Assembly: GCA_013339895.1 (NCBI GenBank)
Contig: JABACO010000002.1
Span: 5,495,235 to 5,559,234 of the forward strand
Origin: Ephydatia muelleri
Lineage: Eukaryota > Porifera > Demospongiae > Spongillida > Spongillidae
DNA: 64,000 nt
Direction: 5' to 3'
The translations under genes were made by a program, and so were the position numbers. Positions 45,101 to 58,391 of this stretch are shown here, piece by piece (positions within the stretch are counted from its first letter, which is position 1; the number at the start of each line of letters is the position of its first letter). Under the pieces are notes generated by a model. That model had not been told where the DNA came from, did not search any database, and was given only the letters and a program-made list of their open reading frames with translations.

Positions 45101-48100
45101 TGGTATTGCTGCCACATCTTGTGACACGATGTTGATAAGGTGCTCCATCACACACTGCATTGTAGTTCTGCAACTGCATCTCTTATACGTAGGCATATGA
45201 TATTCTGTGCAATGATGCATGGTATGCATATACATGGATTTGACTCCTTGCAATTGTTCTGCAAGCCGGAAGGAGACTGACTGAATCCTGCCAATTTTCT
45301 ACAAGCCTAGTGCATGTGATGAAGATGATGTTAACTAGGTCAGTGGCATTAAGAGCTATTAAAGGTTATAAAGTCATGCAGCAATTATACTAGCTGGCAT
45401 TCAATGTTCAGCTGATGTTGTAAAGGCAGCAAGATTCAATGCTGTTGAATCAGATCTATTATTCGATAACTATCGTTTACAGTGAGTGCATTAACTTTAT
45501 TGATGTTTCAAGGTGTCAGGTGGTAGGTCGTTGACAACTTTAGTGATGGATATGCATGGTGTTTTGATAATCCAATGCTTTGGAGTACATATAGTGCCAG
45601 ATTCAGTGCCTGATAAAGATCAAGTAGAAACCTTTACACCAGCAATGTAAAGTACACATTATTGTGCCTCTCCACCCTTGCAGAGGTCCAAGCTTGATCC
45701 ATACCATACTTCATCACTGGGGATTTAGTTGTCGTGCAGGGTGTTCCTGTAAACTATGCATAGCGAGTTGATTTATAAATATCATCTTATTTAAGCTATC
45801 CATGCACCCAGCAGCTTTTCCATCAAATAGGAACATATATAGGTGACTTCTTGTATCTCCTTTCTGCTAGAACAATGGCAGTAAAAATGGAGAGCTATCT
45901 CAACCTGGCCCCTTTGAGGTTTCTTGCACTTGACCTCTTCCTGGAGATATAGTAGCCTTACGTGCCATTTACATGCATGTATGTATAAGTAAGAGCAAAG
46001 TTGTTTTAGATTTTTTGTAGTTGATTTTTTTTTAGTGTTGCACAGCTACTGCCAAGTGATTGCTAGGCCAGCTGTGATTGCTAGGCTATCTGTGATTCTT
46101 GTTCTGCACTCACTGTAATCCCTGACTCCACCAATGAATGCTTCCTATTTTGATCACTGATCACTTAATAGATATTAATTCTCAGGTAGTTAGTACTTCC
46201 CTAAGTTATGCACTCTGGAGACTTTCATTACAGTGTTGTCATGCTGACTGATGTGGTTGCTAAGGCTTGTGGATATTCCCTCACAGACATGCATGTAAGG
46301 AATTAAAGAGTCAAGCTATTCTTTGACTAGGTTTGTGCCATTGTCAATATTACAAAACATCTAGGGTCTCAGATGCCATAAACATATCAGTAGCTGATTA
46401 AAGCCTTGATGTCCCTGGAACATTCACTCTGCTACAATGTTTAATACCAAGCTAGGTAATAGTTCTGTGTCATAACAATAGGGATGTATTATACAACTGC
46501 AAATACAGATGCAGTTCCAGAGGCTGCCTACCTCTCTATAAACATAAGCAAAGAGAGAGGACACAACAAATACTGTAGAATTGACATGAAGGTGGTTCAC
46601 CTGCACGATGTATGTGAGTGCATCGTGCAGATTGACAAGAGCATTAAATGGTGGGGGTGTGAAATAGTGCTAATGTACTTTTAAGGCTTAATAGCACACC
46701 CTAGCGGGCCTGATGAACCACTCCTTTCCACTGGCATGCTTCAGTTGTGGAACAAAACCCGTGTATAAGCATAGCATCATTTTATTTACTGGTCAATGAC
46801 AAAATATGCATTAACATCTTACTGTTGTGTTTTAGCTATTAATGAAGTAAGACAACCATTTGATACTAGCATTTGAAGTCATTGCTTGCATGCAGGGAGC
46901 TACACTATTAGCTGGGCTTTGTGGATACATGGCTGCATCCTCCTCAGAGTGAAATGCCACACCATGCAAGGCCTGAATACTTGTATATGGTGTCCTTTTT
47001 GCTTGCTCTCTTATAAGACATGCGTTTTTCAAGTTCTGCAATGCAGCTGAACGTGTTGGCAATGGTACTCCATTGTACGTGTCATGATTATTCATAGAAA
47101 ACAGGCAGCCCGTTCAGGCCGAAAACAGCCGGCCGCGCTTAGTGGACAACATAAACCAACTACTTGAAGCTTTCACATTGCCTGTATGTCAAACTTATAT
47201 GTGGTAAAATTGGCAGCTACATGCAATTCGCGCATCTTTCATACCTATTCGATCTTGCCGTACCTCATATGCCTATGAAAACGTGGCGCGTGTATTAATT
47301 GGAAAGCGTAATTTATCGTTTCAGGTGTGTGTCTTGAAGCCAGATGATTGCTGGTACTACTGCATATGTTTATAATAACACCAGATGTAAGCATCTTGCA
47401 AGGCACGTCGTTGAACATATGGTGTCGATAATGAGGCTAACCGCCATGATTTCTACACCATATACCGTAACGCTCTAATTATCAAACTAAATGTCCAGCC
47501 GCAAACAGCCGTGACGCGTACCTTCTGTCGTGACAGCTTTTGTGTTTTCCTTGTAAGCTTGCCTCCAGTGTCATATATTGCCTAAACCAAGACTTTGCGA
47601 TACATAGTCAAAGCGTTTCAGTTGTCAGGTTTAGCCAATGTAATAAAATAAAAACTCAATCCAGCATGTGAACACGTAGTGGAAATATTGCATGCACCCT
47701 GTACATGTGTGTATATGCCTGCATTTGTAGGTAGATGAGCATGTGTACAATACGGCTGAGTATGTATAACACTTAAGTAAAGTTTGTACACGCAAGGCAG
47801 CATGTCTATCAAGTTGAATGTTTATTTAAGTGCGTAGGTCAAGATGAGTGAGTGCAATACATTAATCTTCCGTCATTCTATACATGGACGCGAAGAAAGT
47901 AAGGTTTTATAAAACGATCAAAAGCGGAGCAGCTAAAATTCAATCGCATCTACATGTATAGTAGTTTGCTTTGTTAATTGCCTGATTCGAGTAGGATGAA
48001 TACAATTAGTGGGGTAGCATGACCCTTGGCAAAGAACACTGACCAACTCCCGATGAATATGCCATATTTTCCGTAATCTACGACGTGTTAATTTCCGCAT

Positions 48101-48600
48101 CTTCGAGCGCGCATGGTAAAGGTGATTGTGCATGTTCTCCTGATGGCCAGTTCATGCTCCTAGAATACAAGTGCCATTTACTTTATATCGAGGGGAGAAA
48201 CGTAACTAAATGCATTAACTATTCATAAGGTCATAAATCTATACACAATTAACCACTACAATTCTGCTTTTCAATTTATGCTATAAAAATCCCTCCCAAC
48301 CCACTCCCCCCACCTTTTGAGTTATTTGTGCATGTTGTGATAATCCCTTGCAAACTTCGTAAGTTATCGAGTAATCTGTGGATGGTTTGTTGTGCAAACA
48401 ATGAAACATTTCCCAAAAGTCTATTGAGCCATTTCGGGAGTGTACACAAAGAAGAGGTACTATGCAGCTGTTGAAATTGATTCGGAAGGGTGAATTCAGG
48501 GTATGACATTCATTTTTCCATATCATTTTCAGCTTTCGTACACAGTATAGCAAATCCATACGTTCGGTTACTACGTTGAAGCATCTCAATCGAACCTCTC
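42130..48600. other. 6.4-kb gene-poor stretch
   Basis: AT-rich DNA with a G-run at 43804-43820, clustered ACATGTA motifs at about 44020-44090 and a 10-bp-arm hairpin (CTGCACGATG) near 46600-46628. ORFs such as 44261-44650 (+) and 46832-47095 (-) have mixed composition but no recognised domain. I cannot support a gene. 48300-48600 should hold the promoter of the GAREM-like gene, with no clear core motif seen. Confidence 0.4.
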
Positions 48601-48624
48601 AAGTCTTCATATTCGATCTCGCTC

Positions 48625-51600
48625 ATGGCGACTCCGGTGTTTCGTCTGGACGCACCGGCCTCAGGCTCTACAAGTACAACATCTGACCCCCCGAAAAAGA
48701 CGAAGGCCACATCAACATGCGTGCTCCCAGCGGATGGAGGGAAAAGTACACTACCTCGCAAAGAGGTGCCTATTGGAGCAATCAAATCAAAGCCCCCTGT
48801 CTTCGCAAAACCTTTAGCGCAGTCCTTCCTTTCAAACTTAGAAAGACGTGCTAATTTCGACAGACCCCAGTCATGTTGCACCTTTCCCGATGGCAGCCCC
48901 TTAAGTGCCAAGGAATTAGGGGGCCTCTCTACTGGCATGACTAGTACTTTCAAATTTGGAAGCAAAACATTGCAGCCTACATCTAGACGAACGGAGCTGT
49001 CCCTCTTGGACATTTCATCAGCGTACTCGTCCACGCTGCCAGTCACAGTACAGGTGACATCTAGCGGCGACAGCAGATTATCTTTATCAACAGGAACTGT
49101 ACTCCATGTCCTCGCCATCAAATCAGTGACCGTTGTCAGCGCAAGAAGTAGCACGCACAACTTTGTCATTCCTCTTAATAGTTCCGTTCCCTTTTCCGTC
49201 CTATACAATCCAGATTCCAATACGATTTCAAAGAAAGCACTCGAGGGACACGTTTTTCCCAACGCGCGTGAGCTGATGAAGGCCAAGGTACTTCCCAAGG
49301 TAGTCTACGTAGCAGAAACTCGATCAGCCTTACGTGGAACTGACGTAAGGAATAAGGCGACTACGTCAGTGGCCAGCGAGGTTAACCATCACGCTAATTC
49401 GATTGAGAGCGGTGAAATTTTGGTGTTTGATCAAAGAGAGGTTGACAGAGAGCCGCACAGTTGCAAGGCATTCAGCCTGAAGTCTAAAAAAACCAAATCG
49501 CTATCAGACGATCGCAAATTCTCGTTCTCAACATGCCCAGAACTTGTGTCCATGTCCATGACAGATATAGTCCAGTTGATTGCGGATCAATTTCCATTGA
49601 AGGTAGCAATCACTGGCCAGAGAGTTGCTCCCAACATTAACCCCACTGATATCACACTCTTGAATGTGACAACAGAGCAAAGCCTTGTGTGCTTCAATGA
49701 GAGTTGCAGGGCCAACTTGATCGATATCCTTGTTACAGAACCAGCAATTAAAGTAACAATCGACGAAACAAAATGTTCTAAACACTTATGCAAATATGGA
49801 GCAGAAATGATGCAGAATTTTAAGTTGGATAAACTGATTTTCGTCAGGGATTCTGAAATTCAAGAAGTGCAGACATTTCTTTACTCCCAAGTGCAAACTG
49901 GAGAAGAAATGACCGGCGTTAAGCTTACCATTCCCCTATCCATCACAGAACATATGAAGAGTCCATCAAAGACAGAGGCAGCAACAACTGGAAAACAGGT
50001 ACATATTGTGTGTGTAATGGCATGCAAGGAAATAATTTGACTATTGTAGGGTCAGATGGTGTTCCCTGGGCAGATTTTCGAGTTCATGGAACATGATCAA
50101 TGGTGGATTATAATTCTCTTTTCCCATCCCACAACCCCAACCATCCCCCTTTCTTGATGCAAAGTGGCTTGACATCATACAGTGTAGGAGGTGATTTTCA
50201 ATGCATAATAAAGAAATGTCACATTATAGGATAAATGTACGAACCCTGAAGATTACGCAGTAATGAACCTAAATGTACTTGCTGTGTAATATTACATGCA
50301 AGGTTGATATATTTAACGCAGATACTTTGTAGTATAGCCTATGACAAGCAGGAACCTTATGCCAGAAGGCCAGAACGTTTGTGCATGTGTGCCATCCGAG
50401 TTTTGGGGAGGGGGCGGGGGAGGGGGGGAGGGAGGAGGGACAACCGCAATACAGATAATGGAGAATGACAGAGTACAATAGAGAAATCATGACTGTTCAG
50501 AATAGAAGGAGCTGAACTAATACTTCAAAATGACTTCTAGGGCCTGTTACGCAAGTCCTGTACATTGTTTGATGATTAATATTTACATTAAAAAGTTGTT
50601 TTGAAGATCATGCATAAATATGCTCAGGTACATGTAAATAATTTCATGAATATTCACTACTCATGCAGTTTCAATTGTGCATACTGCTTTGACTAATTTG
50701 TAACATTACGTGTAATATCTTTCACATCAGTTTAATTTATAATTAATATTGCCAGCATCTCAGGAAAGTAATTGTGAGCCAACAATTTATTTACCATACA
50801 AAATTTGGCCCTAATTTTGGGACTCAACAAACGTCTTGACAATATAAATGCATGTACTGCATGTTATATGCTCCGCAGATCCCTGTTGTGGAACAAACTA
50901 CATTACCCGTGGCAACCGAACTGAACAATGATGCTTCTCGAAATGTACACTCCTTACAGCCCAAAGCAGTCATAAATGGGAAGAATGGACCTAGCAACTC
51001 GAGCATTAAGAATTTCAACGCGTCAAGAGAGATAAGTGATGATAAAAATGGTACGTTTGATACGAAGGAAAAGGTTTCTGAGTTAAAAGAAATGAAAACT
51101 GGAGCAGTCACTGTTAAAGGTGCTAGCTTAAAGCCAATTTCACCTGGGGCAACATGTTCCCAGAGTCTAAGGAGTGACCCTATTCATATTAGGAGCTCAA
51201 CGAATAGTACTACAGCATTCAGCACAAATAGTACACCTTGTGATCTAATACAAACGAAAGATGTCAGCTGCAATAACTCTGTCTGCTCATTTAAGGTGAT
51301 GGAAGATGACCAATGGCAGCAGGTACATGCACATGTACTTACAAAACATTTCTACTGAGCTTGTATTTATAACCATCTATAGTATGATGCTCGGTATGAA
51401 ATTTGTGAGTCTATATTGTACATGTAATTCTCCGTACTTGAACTGCACCACCATTTACTTGACAAGCATCCATCGCCTGTGTCCTCCATAATAAATTTGA
51501 ACAAAGGTACCAATGCTAGTGCCAAAAATAAATATTAGGTGGTTTGGGTTGCTGCAGTCTCTCATGCAAAAAATTCTTGCAATATAAGGGCACAATTTTA

Positions 51601-54600
51601 TGTAATAATTTTGTCTCTTGTATGTTTTTGTTTTTTACCAATCTGCTAATATAACTAATTCTATTTTCAACTGCCTAAATATAACCAGGATTCTGCTCAT
51701 ACCATGATGTTCATATACCCCAAGAATAAAGACATGCAAACATTCCATTGTGAATAATGTCTCATCACAACAATAATATAATATCAGACCATTTCCTTGA
51801 AAGGGACCACATGCATACTTTATAAAATTTCCAGCACATGTATGGCTAGCTAATTACAAATTCAGCGCAATAAAACTCAATGACATGTTAGTTCGATTCT
51901 CAGTGCATAAACAATGTGTAGAGAATGTTCAGACTTCTACAATATTAAAAAACAAACAATTGAAGTCTTGAAAGAACATATGTTAGTTTCCTTTTCGTAT
52001 GTACATCCCATATTGAATGATATTAAAGTATTGATACAAATAATTCAATTGCAGTCCAACGTGGATTTGGGACATTCATAAAGAGTGGTGAATTGAATTT
52101 TTTCTTTTATCTACGAAATTTTTGGTTCAAATAGGGGCAGACATCAGGAGTGATGTATTTATAGTGATTTATTGTTTTGCATAATGCTTACGTAAAATGA
52201 TAATGATAATGATAACAATTGTGTAGGTATTTGAGCATAAATGTTTATAAATGTATTAATTATTCTGTACCTTATTAATTTATGGCCGGTTGATAATGGT
52301 CCTGGTTTGTTCCGTTGCCAGAGCCATCCTGTCCAGGAATTCCATGCCCTCCTAACTTGTATTAGCTTGTGCCTTAGTGTATAATAGGTGCACATGTATT
52401 CTTGCAATAATCGCTCAGTCTCACTCTTGTGCAATCCAATACAAGAGCTCTTTTGTCTCAACAATGGGCTGCCATTGGATCAACTATTGTTAATGAACTA
52501 TCTTAAAGCGCTAGTTAAAATAATAATAATATATTAATTTTTAGGCGTCATTTTGTGTTTATTGTACATGACATTGTGAATAATAATAATAATAATAAAC
52601 ACTTACTTTTAGGCCGAGTAGCTCATGACTAAATTATCATAACCTTTTGTTTATTGCTGTGTAATACTTGTATTTTGAATAAATAATATAATAAATACAA
52701 TAATAATAATAATAATAATAGTAGAAAAGCACTCCTAGAGGAGTGTGCAACCCACTTCCCAGAACTTTTCCAGTGGTTTTTTTTGTGCTTTGGACAGCAT
52801 CCCATTTTGTGGCACACCATGGGTACCCTTGGGTTGGAGCAGAGAGTTCAGCAGGCGAACCCTTTGGGTCTTCTCCTGTTCTCTCTAGTTCTCAGTAGAT
52901 AGTGAATGTTCTGAACTTTTGTTTAATATGTGGTACATTGATGACGGTACTCTGGCAGGTCCCAACGATGCAGTGAAGCATGCTATCCACCACATTCAGC
53001 AGTTTGGTCCCTCCTTGAAGCTATATATCAATATGGCCAAGTGTGAACTCTTTTCTCGAGGTGACATAGTGGGCTTTCCAGCTGACATAAAGGTGTTTCA
53101 TGAGCCTAACTTTGAGATCCTGGGTGCTCCTATTGGGATGCAATATTTTGTGCCAAATTCCTCGCTCAAAAGGGAGCCAAGGCAGTCAAATTGCTGTCCC
53201 AGATGTCAGAGGTGGTTCATTAGATCCTCAAATTGCACTCCTTCTCTTACGTCATTGTACCATCTTTTGTAAGCTGGTCCATTTAGCTAGCTCCACTCCA
53301 CCTGCCCTTGTGTCTGAAAGGCCTAGCATTGTTTGATGCGGAGGTTCGTCGTCACTTTTGTGACTGTGTTGCAATTGATCCTTCTGACTCTGAGTGGCAT
53401 CAAGTCCAGCTGAGCCTCAGTATGGGTGGTCTAGGCCTCCGTAGGTTGGCTTTACATTGCTCGGCTGCTTATCTGGCCTCAGTAAACAAAGCAGGTTGTT
53501 CGGAGTCTTGTTTAAGTCAAAAAGACTTATCGTCCAGAATTGATGACAATCAATTTGACCAGCTGTGCCTCATCTCCACTCCAGCCAACTGTGCTTGTCT
53601 ATTATCAGTCATCGTGCATGCTTCCTCATGGCTAGCTGTAATTCCATCAAGGGGTCTTAATCTTAGCTTGGATCCAGACGAGTTCCAGGCTGCTTTAAAA
53701 TGGTGGCTTGGGATGGACACATCATCACAGCTACGTTGTCCTTACTGCCCTGACTACCAGCTAGATCCTTTTGGGCATCATGCCGTGACATGCAATGGAA
53801 GTGGTGATGTGGTTTTGTGCCACAACAGCTTAAGGAATGTTTTTGCCCAGTTGTCATAGGGCCAGGCTGGGTGATCAGCTGGAGGTAGGTCATGCATGGA
53901 TATGGGGCTGAAAGTTTGCTCAGTAGGCTGGCTGACATCCTAGTGCCCAACTGGATGATTGGGAAGCCAGCTGCTTTGACCTAACAGTGGTCTCTCTGCT
54001 TAACTCCACTACATTGAATGAAGCGGGAGCCAGAAGTGAGTCAGCAGCTGGAAAGGCTGAAGTGTGCAAGCACAATGCCAATGATGCCAAGTGCACAGAG
54101 TTGGGTTGGGTCTGCATACCCTTGGCAGTAGAGACCTATGGTTGTTGGGCTCAGGGTTCCATTTCTCGGCTGGCTGCCCGTCTGGCTTGGCAGTTGCAGT
54201 GTAGCAAGTCAAAGGCCACTACAAGCATCTATCAGAGAGTGAACCTCACCTTAGTTCGCTGCAATGCCAGTATCCCATGCTAGGTTTCAGCATTCAATGG
54301 GTGAGGGCTGAAAATATTTTGTGTGTGTGTGTGTGTGTTTTTTTCTCTCACAATAATATAACAATAATACAAGTGGAGTTTTGGACCAAAGACAACAGAG
54401 TTCCTGAAAGAGTTGGGGCATCGTTTGAGGCAGGTGTCTGGAGAAGCCAACTCCTTTGCATACCTCACTCAGAGACTCTCAGTTGCCGTCCAACATAGCA
54501 ATGCAGCTTCTGTGTTGGGAACAATTAAGATGGACAGTGAAGAGGAAGAGTTTTTAGTATAAAAATTGTTGTATTGTATTAGTGAGTGAGTGAGTGCATT

Positions 54601-55596
54601 ACGATAAGTATATGTTATTGTAATAATAATAATAAGGGTGGAGGTGGCTTTGCGGTTGCTCTAGTGTATTAAACGTTCATGTATTAATTTATATAGTAAT
54701 AATAATGCATGGGAATTTATCCTAATTTATTTGCAGCCAACGACAGAGGTACAGTCTGACTCTCCTCCTCTTTATGATACCTTTTCTGGAATCACTGTAA
54801 AGGAAAATATTCAAGCAAAGTCATCAGAAACAACGCCACTACATCAACAATTGAATACATTCACTTTTCCTCGTGTTGCTAAAAAATTTGCAAAACCTCC
54901 ACCTCCAAAACCCTATGATAAACTTGTGTCAGTGAAAGCACCAGCAGTAACTAAGACCTCAACCTCAGCACTTCAAAGCAGTGTGACAACAATATGCGAT
55001 GCAGACTTTGGTGTCAGCTCAATTGATAAAGATGATGACATTGAAGAGGAAATAGATGGCTACTCCTATGTATTTATGAGCCCTAAAGATTCAAACATTA
55101 AGCAGAATTCATCTTCTCTAGTGTGTGAAATACGAAATGATAACAAGCAGTATTTATCATCGTTGAACATGGAGGAGGTAAGAACAATTGTTAGTGCACT
55201 TAAAATATGAAATTAATTGAGATGAGGCCGGCGTTGTGCACTGAAAGTCCTAGCATGCAAAGATTGATAAAGTTTTATCCTTTCATAAATTAAATGACAA
55301 TGCTTTTAAACATACTGTTTTCCGTATGCATATTGTATAATGCTATTTAAACTAACATAAGCGCACATTTGTAACATGCAATTCAAACTGACAAAATCTC
55401 TTAGGTGCAGTCTATGCTTGTTGCAAATGGCTTAGAGCAGTATGTGGATGTTTTCAGGAAAGAAAGAATTGATGGTGGCATATTGTCTATGCTGGGAGAC
55501 GATGATCTGAGACTTGAACTGAGAATTGAAAGTCGATTGCACCGGTTGAGATTGCTTAGAATCATCTGTGGTGATGTAAGCATCAAATCTCACTGA
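48625..55596 (+). CDS. GAREM-like CABIT/SAM-domain adaptor, four coding exons
   Basis: Exons are 48625-49998, 50879-51322, 54737-55177 and 55405-55596. All junctions are GT-AG and all introns are phase 0, giving 816 codons before the stop and no internal stop. That is close to vertebrate GAREM length. Exon 1 starts with ATG and holds a long all-beta-type region (VIPLNSSVPFSVLYNP, VQLIADQFPLKVAIT) consistent with a CABIT domain. Exon 2 is Ser/Thr-rich and disordered. Exon 3 has a Pro motif (KFAKPPPPKPYDKL) and candidate Tyr sites (PPLYDTF, DGYSYVFM). Exon 4 encodes a SAM domain (NGLEQYVDVFRKERIDGGIL ... RIESRLHRLRLLRII). CABIT plus SAM is the GAREM architecture (growth-factor/MAPK adaptor). 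THEMIS proteins lack SAM. Intron 2 carries a retrotransposon. The CABIT call is less certain than the SAM call. Confidence 0.8.
50210..50470. repeat. Intron-1 segment duplicated at 61.47-61.64 kb
   Basis: AGATTACGCAGTAATGAACC onward (about 50250-50430) recurs with small differences at 61471-61640, including the G-rich end. Part of the mosaic duplication of this locus. Confidence 0.75.
51655..52345. repeat. Intron-2 segment duplicated at 60.36-61.47 kb
   Basis: Starts with TTTTCAACTGCCTAAATATA and includes a 240-bp MITE-family copy (about 51785-52010) and a TTTGAGCATA site. The copy at 60359 onward is in the same orientation, lacks some internal stretches and carries extra insertions. Confidence 0.75.
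52735..54570 (+). mobile_element. Non-LTR retrotransposon in intron 2 (copy 4)
   Basis: Plus-strand order: THFPELFQW (RT), motif B degenerate (QQANPLG instead of QQGDPLG), motif C intact WYIDDGTLAGP (about 52930), FGPSLKLYINMAKCELFS, EILGAPIG, LGLRRLALHCSAAYLASV, zinc-finger-like CPYCPDYQLDPFGHHAVTC, a degraded endonuclease core (DILVPNW near 53936), then ELGWVCIPLAVETYGCWAQG and a C-terminal tail to about 54565. A TG microsatellite interrupts near 54320. It is 5' truncated next to a (TAA)n tract at about 52695-52725. Sense orientation relative to the host gene, in an intron, so it is tolerated. Frameshifts make it non-functional. Confidence 0.8.
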
Positions 55597-57970
55597 GAAG
55601 TACAGTACATTGTAATGTACGTGCATTAACAATATTGTATGAAGTGGAAACGCATGCAACTACTTGTAGTTACGTACATCTTTTAACGCGCCGTAATAAT
55701 CTTCATGTGTTTACTGTGGGGAACAGGAAAGATGGGAGTAGCTGAAAAAAGTACAAGAACCTAGGATTGTAAATACCAGTTGATTATGGAATGGGTTTTT
55801 GTTTGTCCAAATAGGACATAATCTGCAATACTTCATCTTATGATGGTCCAAAGAATAACGCTAAAATTCACTCTGATAACCCCTAAAATAATTATTCATT
55901 TTAGCGTAGCACATGTAGTTGAAATAAACCAACTTCTGTAAAATGTCGAGAATATACGGCGCGCTGACGCATATATGGCGTATATGGCACCGCAAGTGGC
56001 AAATACGTCGGGAATAGGAAATCCCCGCATAGCTTACAACAACAATCACATAGACCTTCATTAAGCATTAAGTCGGTCAACTAGTTGTCATTTATTGTCA
56101 TATATATAAATCTATAAACTGTGCCGTTTGTACAATAATAGCACTTCTTCATAAGACAATAATATATCAGTAAAATTTATATAATCAGATAGCATGCAGT
56201 TTGATCATTAGGATTGCAGAACAGTTGAAGGATTGAGGTTTACTTCCTGTTGACTAGTGCAACTAGTCAAGGGGTGAGTGTCGAATATTAGCTATTCGTG
56301 CTATTCATTGGTTTGTATTGCTCACGTGAGATTTATTACTGTTCGGAGCGTGCAAGTGCGTGTATTAAGCGCGCGTCTAAGATCTCGTTGGTATCAGGGC
56401 GGGTCGCTGGTGCTATAGTTGGAAACGCTGTAAAGTCTACATGGTGCATCGTGCCAATCATTATTCACTCTCCAACTTTGCATCAACTTCTTTATGCAAT
56501 TCTGTCATGCCCACTCAGTGTTGAACTCCAATTACAATTGTATACATATCACCTTTCAGAATATGTATGTGTCCATCTGAACTTTCTCTGTACATGAAAT
56601 GTAGTATATGCGCACCAGCCCACACAACTTTTCAATAGCTGCATTGTTTATGAACATCTGGAAAGGTTAGCAGAAAATGATGCCTTGAGATAAAGACAGT
56701 GAAGGGCATGACAAAGCTTCTGATCCCATCCAGAACAGGAGAGATTGAAGGCAATCTGGACTACTGATTTTGAGCAGATGGAATTGCTCATACAGTCCGC
56801 ACCAGGAAGAGGTGGTAGACCTACAATGTCCACACTCTTGTTCTTATGATGTAAACCTTAATTTAAAATAAATAAAAATGGATAGCCACCACATAGCCAC
56901 CACATGGAACAGGTGTGGTCGATAGAAAATGAATTATCACAAAACAGCTGGAAGGGAGTATCTGAGGCTGTTATGACCTGTAAACTGCTGAATTTAGTAA
57001 ACTTCTGATTTGGCTGCTTTGTGTATCGGTCTTGGAATGTAAGATTGAAGTTTACTGAAACACAAATAAGCCCTTGGCAATTAAACTGCTCATATGCAAG
57101 GGCACACAAGCTGATTAGATTAAAAAAAAAAATCATCTATCAACGGGTTTGTTGGTAATTGAACCACTTTGTTTGAACATCTGTAACCAAGGACTCCGGT
57201 AAGCGAATCCCTATTGTAAACCAATAGGAGATTTCATTCATGGACCCTACACATGCACACAGTAGATATCACAAGACTCAAACCACGTTGTAAGAAAAGT
57301 ATAATTTAAGTTGATTTCAGACCTGCTGCTTGTTACATTACTGTGGTCCCTCCGCTGTGAAATTCAACTCACATAATTGTAATTATAGCGGGTACAATAG
57401 CTTTCTTTGCCATTAAATAGTTATTTTTCCAATCTGTACTCCAGAATAAAAATCACACTGATATCGATAGGGCAAATATGAGCCATGCTCTCAATGATTA
57501 ATCATAGCTAGTTACATATGAACCATTAGCCTTTATGTATTTCTTAAACCTCTATATGATAATTATGTGCTCATATTGTAAAATGTAATAATAGAACACA
57601 TGCAGCATGCAGTCTATGCACCTATAGCTATCGGAAGTTTCGCTAGAAACTTCCATATAGGATTTGACCGAATCTCATTAAAAAACGCGACCCGTCTCTA
57701 ACAAGACTCCCAATGATCGGATCGTTTAGTTTGTTATAGCAATCGAACTAGAAGTCAAAAATGAGCAGTTTCGTCTTTTTTTATGTCACAGAACCACGCG
57801 GTTGTAGAGAACAAAAGGGAACTGCCCATCCTCGTACCCAGTCCCGGAACTCCTTCTTCTTCTTCTTCTTGGCAACGCATAACTCGGGTTAGGAACACTT
57901 TTACACAATGAAAATTTCACCAATAGCTTCAAAATTGGAAGAGCCGCTTTCATATAAAATAGCCGATGTT
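55597..57970. other. Intergenic, with one arm of a dispersed inverted pair
   Basis: About 55930-56215 is repeated in inverted orientation at 63408-63645 (shared TGACAACTAGTTGACCG and GCTATGCGG..GATTTCCT). A small hairpin GGAAGTTTC/GAAACTTCC lies at 57632-57654. Short ORFs at 56298 (+) and 57136 (-) are unrecognised. Confidence 0.5.
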
Positions 57971-58023
57971 ATATATTGGTAACAATCGACTATACGGTAT
58001 ATGCAAGATGCTTAAAAGTAAAC

Positions 58024-58237
58024 ATGGCGGCATCAAGCCACCCAAAATGGAAACGGTCCGCTGAACGCGAGCGGTATCAAGAAGACCCAGAAAAGAAACG
58101 GTCCGCTAAAAGGCAACGTTATTGGGAGAGCCCTGAATCTGCTCGCTTGGCGAAGAGAGTGAGGTACGGGAACTCGGGAAGGCTAAGCGTACCCTGCAAA
58201 ACCAAACGAGACCATCGAAAGAGTACTACCGATAAAG
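58024..58237 (+). CDS. First coding exon with basic ERERYQEDPEKKR repeats
   Basis: ATG at 58024 opens MAASSHPKWKRSAERERYQE, then two further diverged repeats (KRQRYWESPE, KRVRYGNS) and a basic tail, ending at a strong donor (AAAG/GTATGT) at 58237. It parallels the minus-strand block at 23.9-24.2 kb. The sequence is Lys/Arg/Glu/Tyr-rich, likely helical and probably nuclear. No downstream exon is recognisable before the foldback element, so this may be an orphaned exon of a repeat-associated gene. Confidence 0.45.
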
Positions 58238-58391
58238 GTATGTAAATGTAGCTACCTACTCCTACTAAGCTTAGTTTACAATATGACATTGGTGGCTGAA
58301 CGTTAACATTACGGATCAATTACAATCAATTACGCATCATCGTCAATTACGCATCGGAATAATGTGCATGAACAAAGAAAAAATGAATGGA

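Noticed and set aside
48510..49298. 262-codon minus-strand frame opposite GAREM-like exon 1
   Set aside because: It is antisense to a well-supported exon with splice donor and domain content; treated as a shadow frame.
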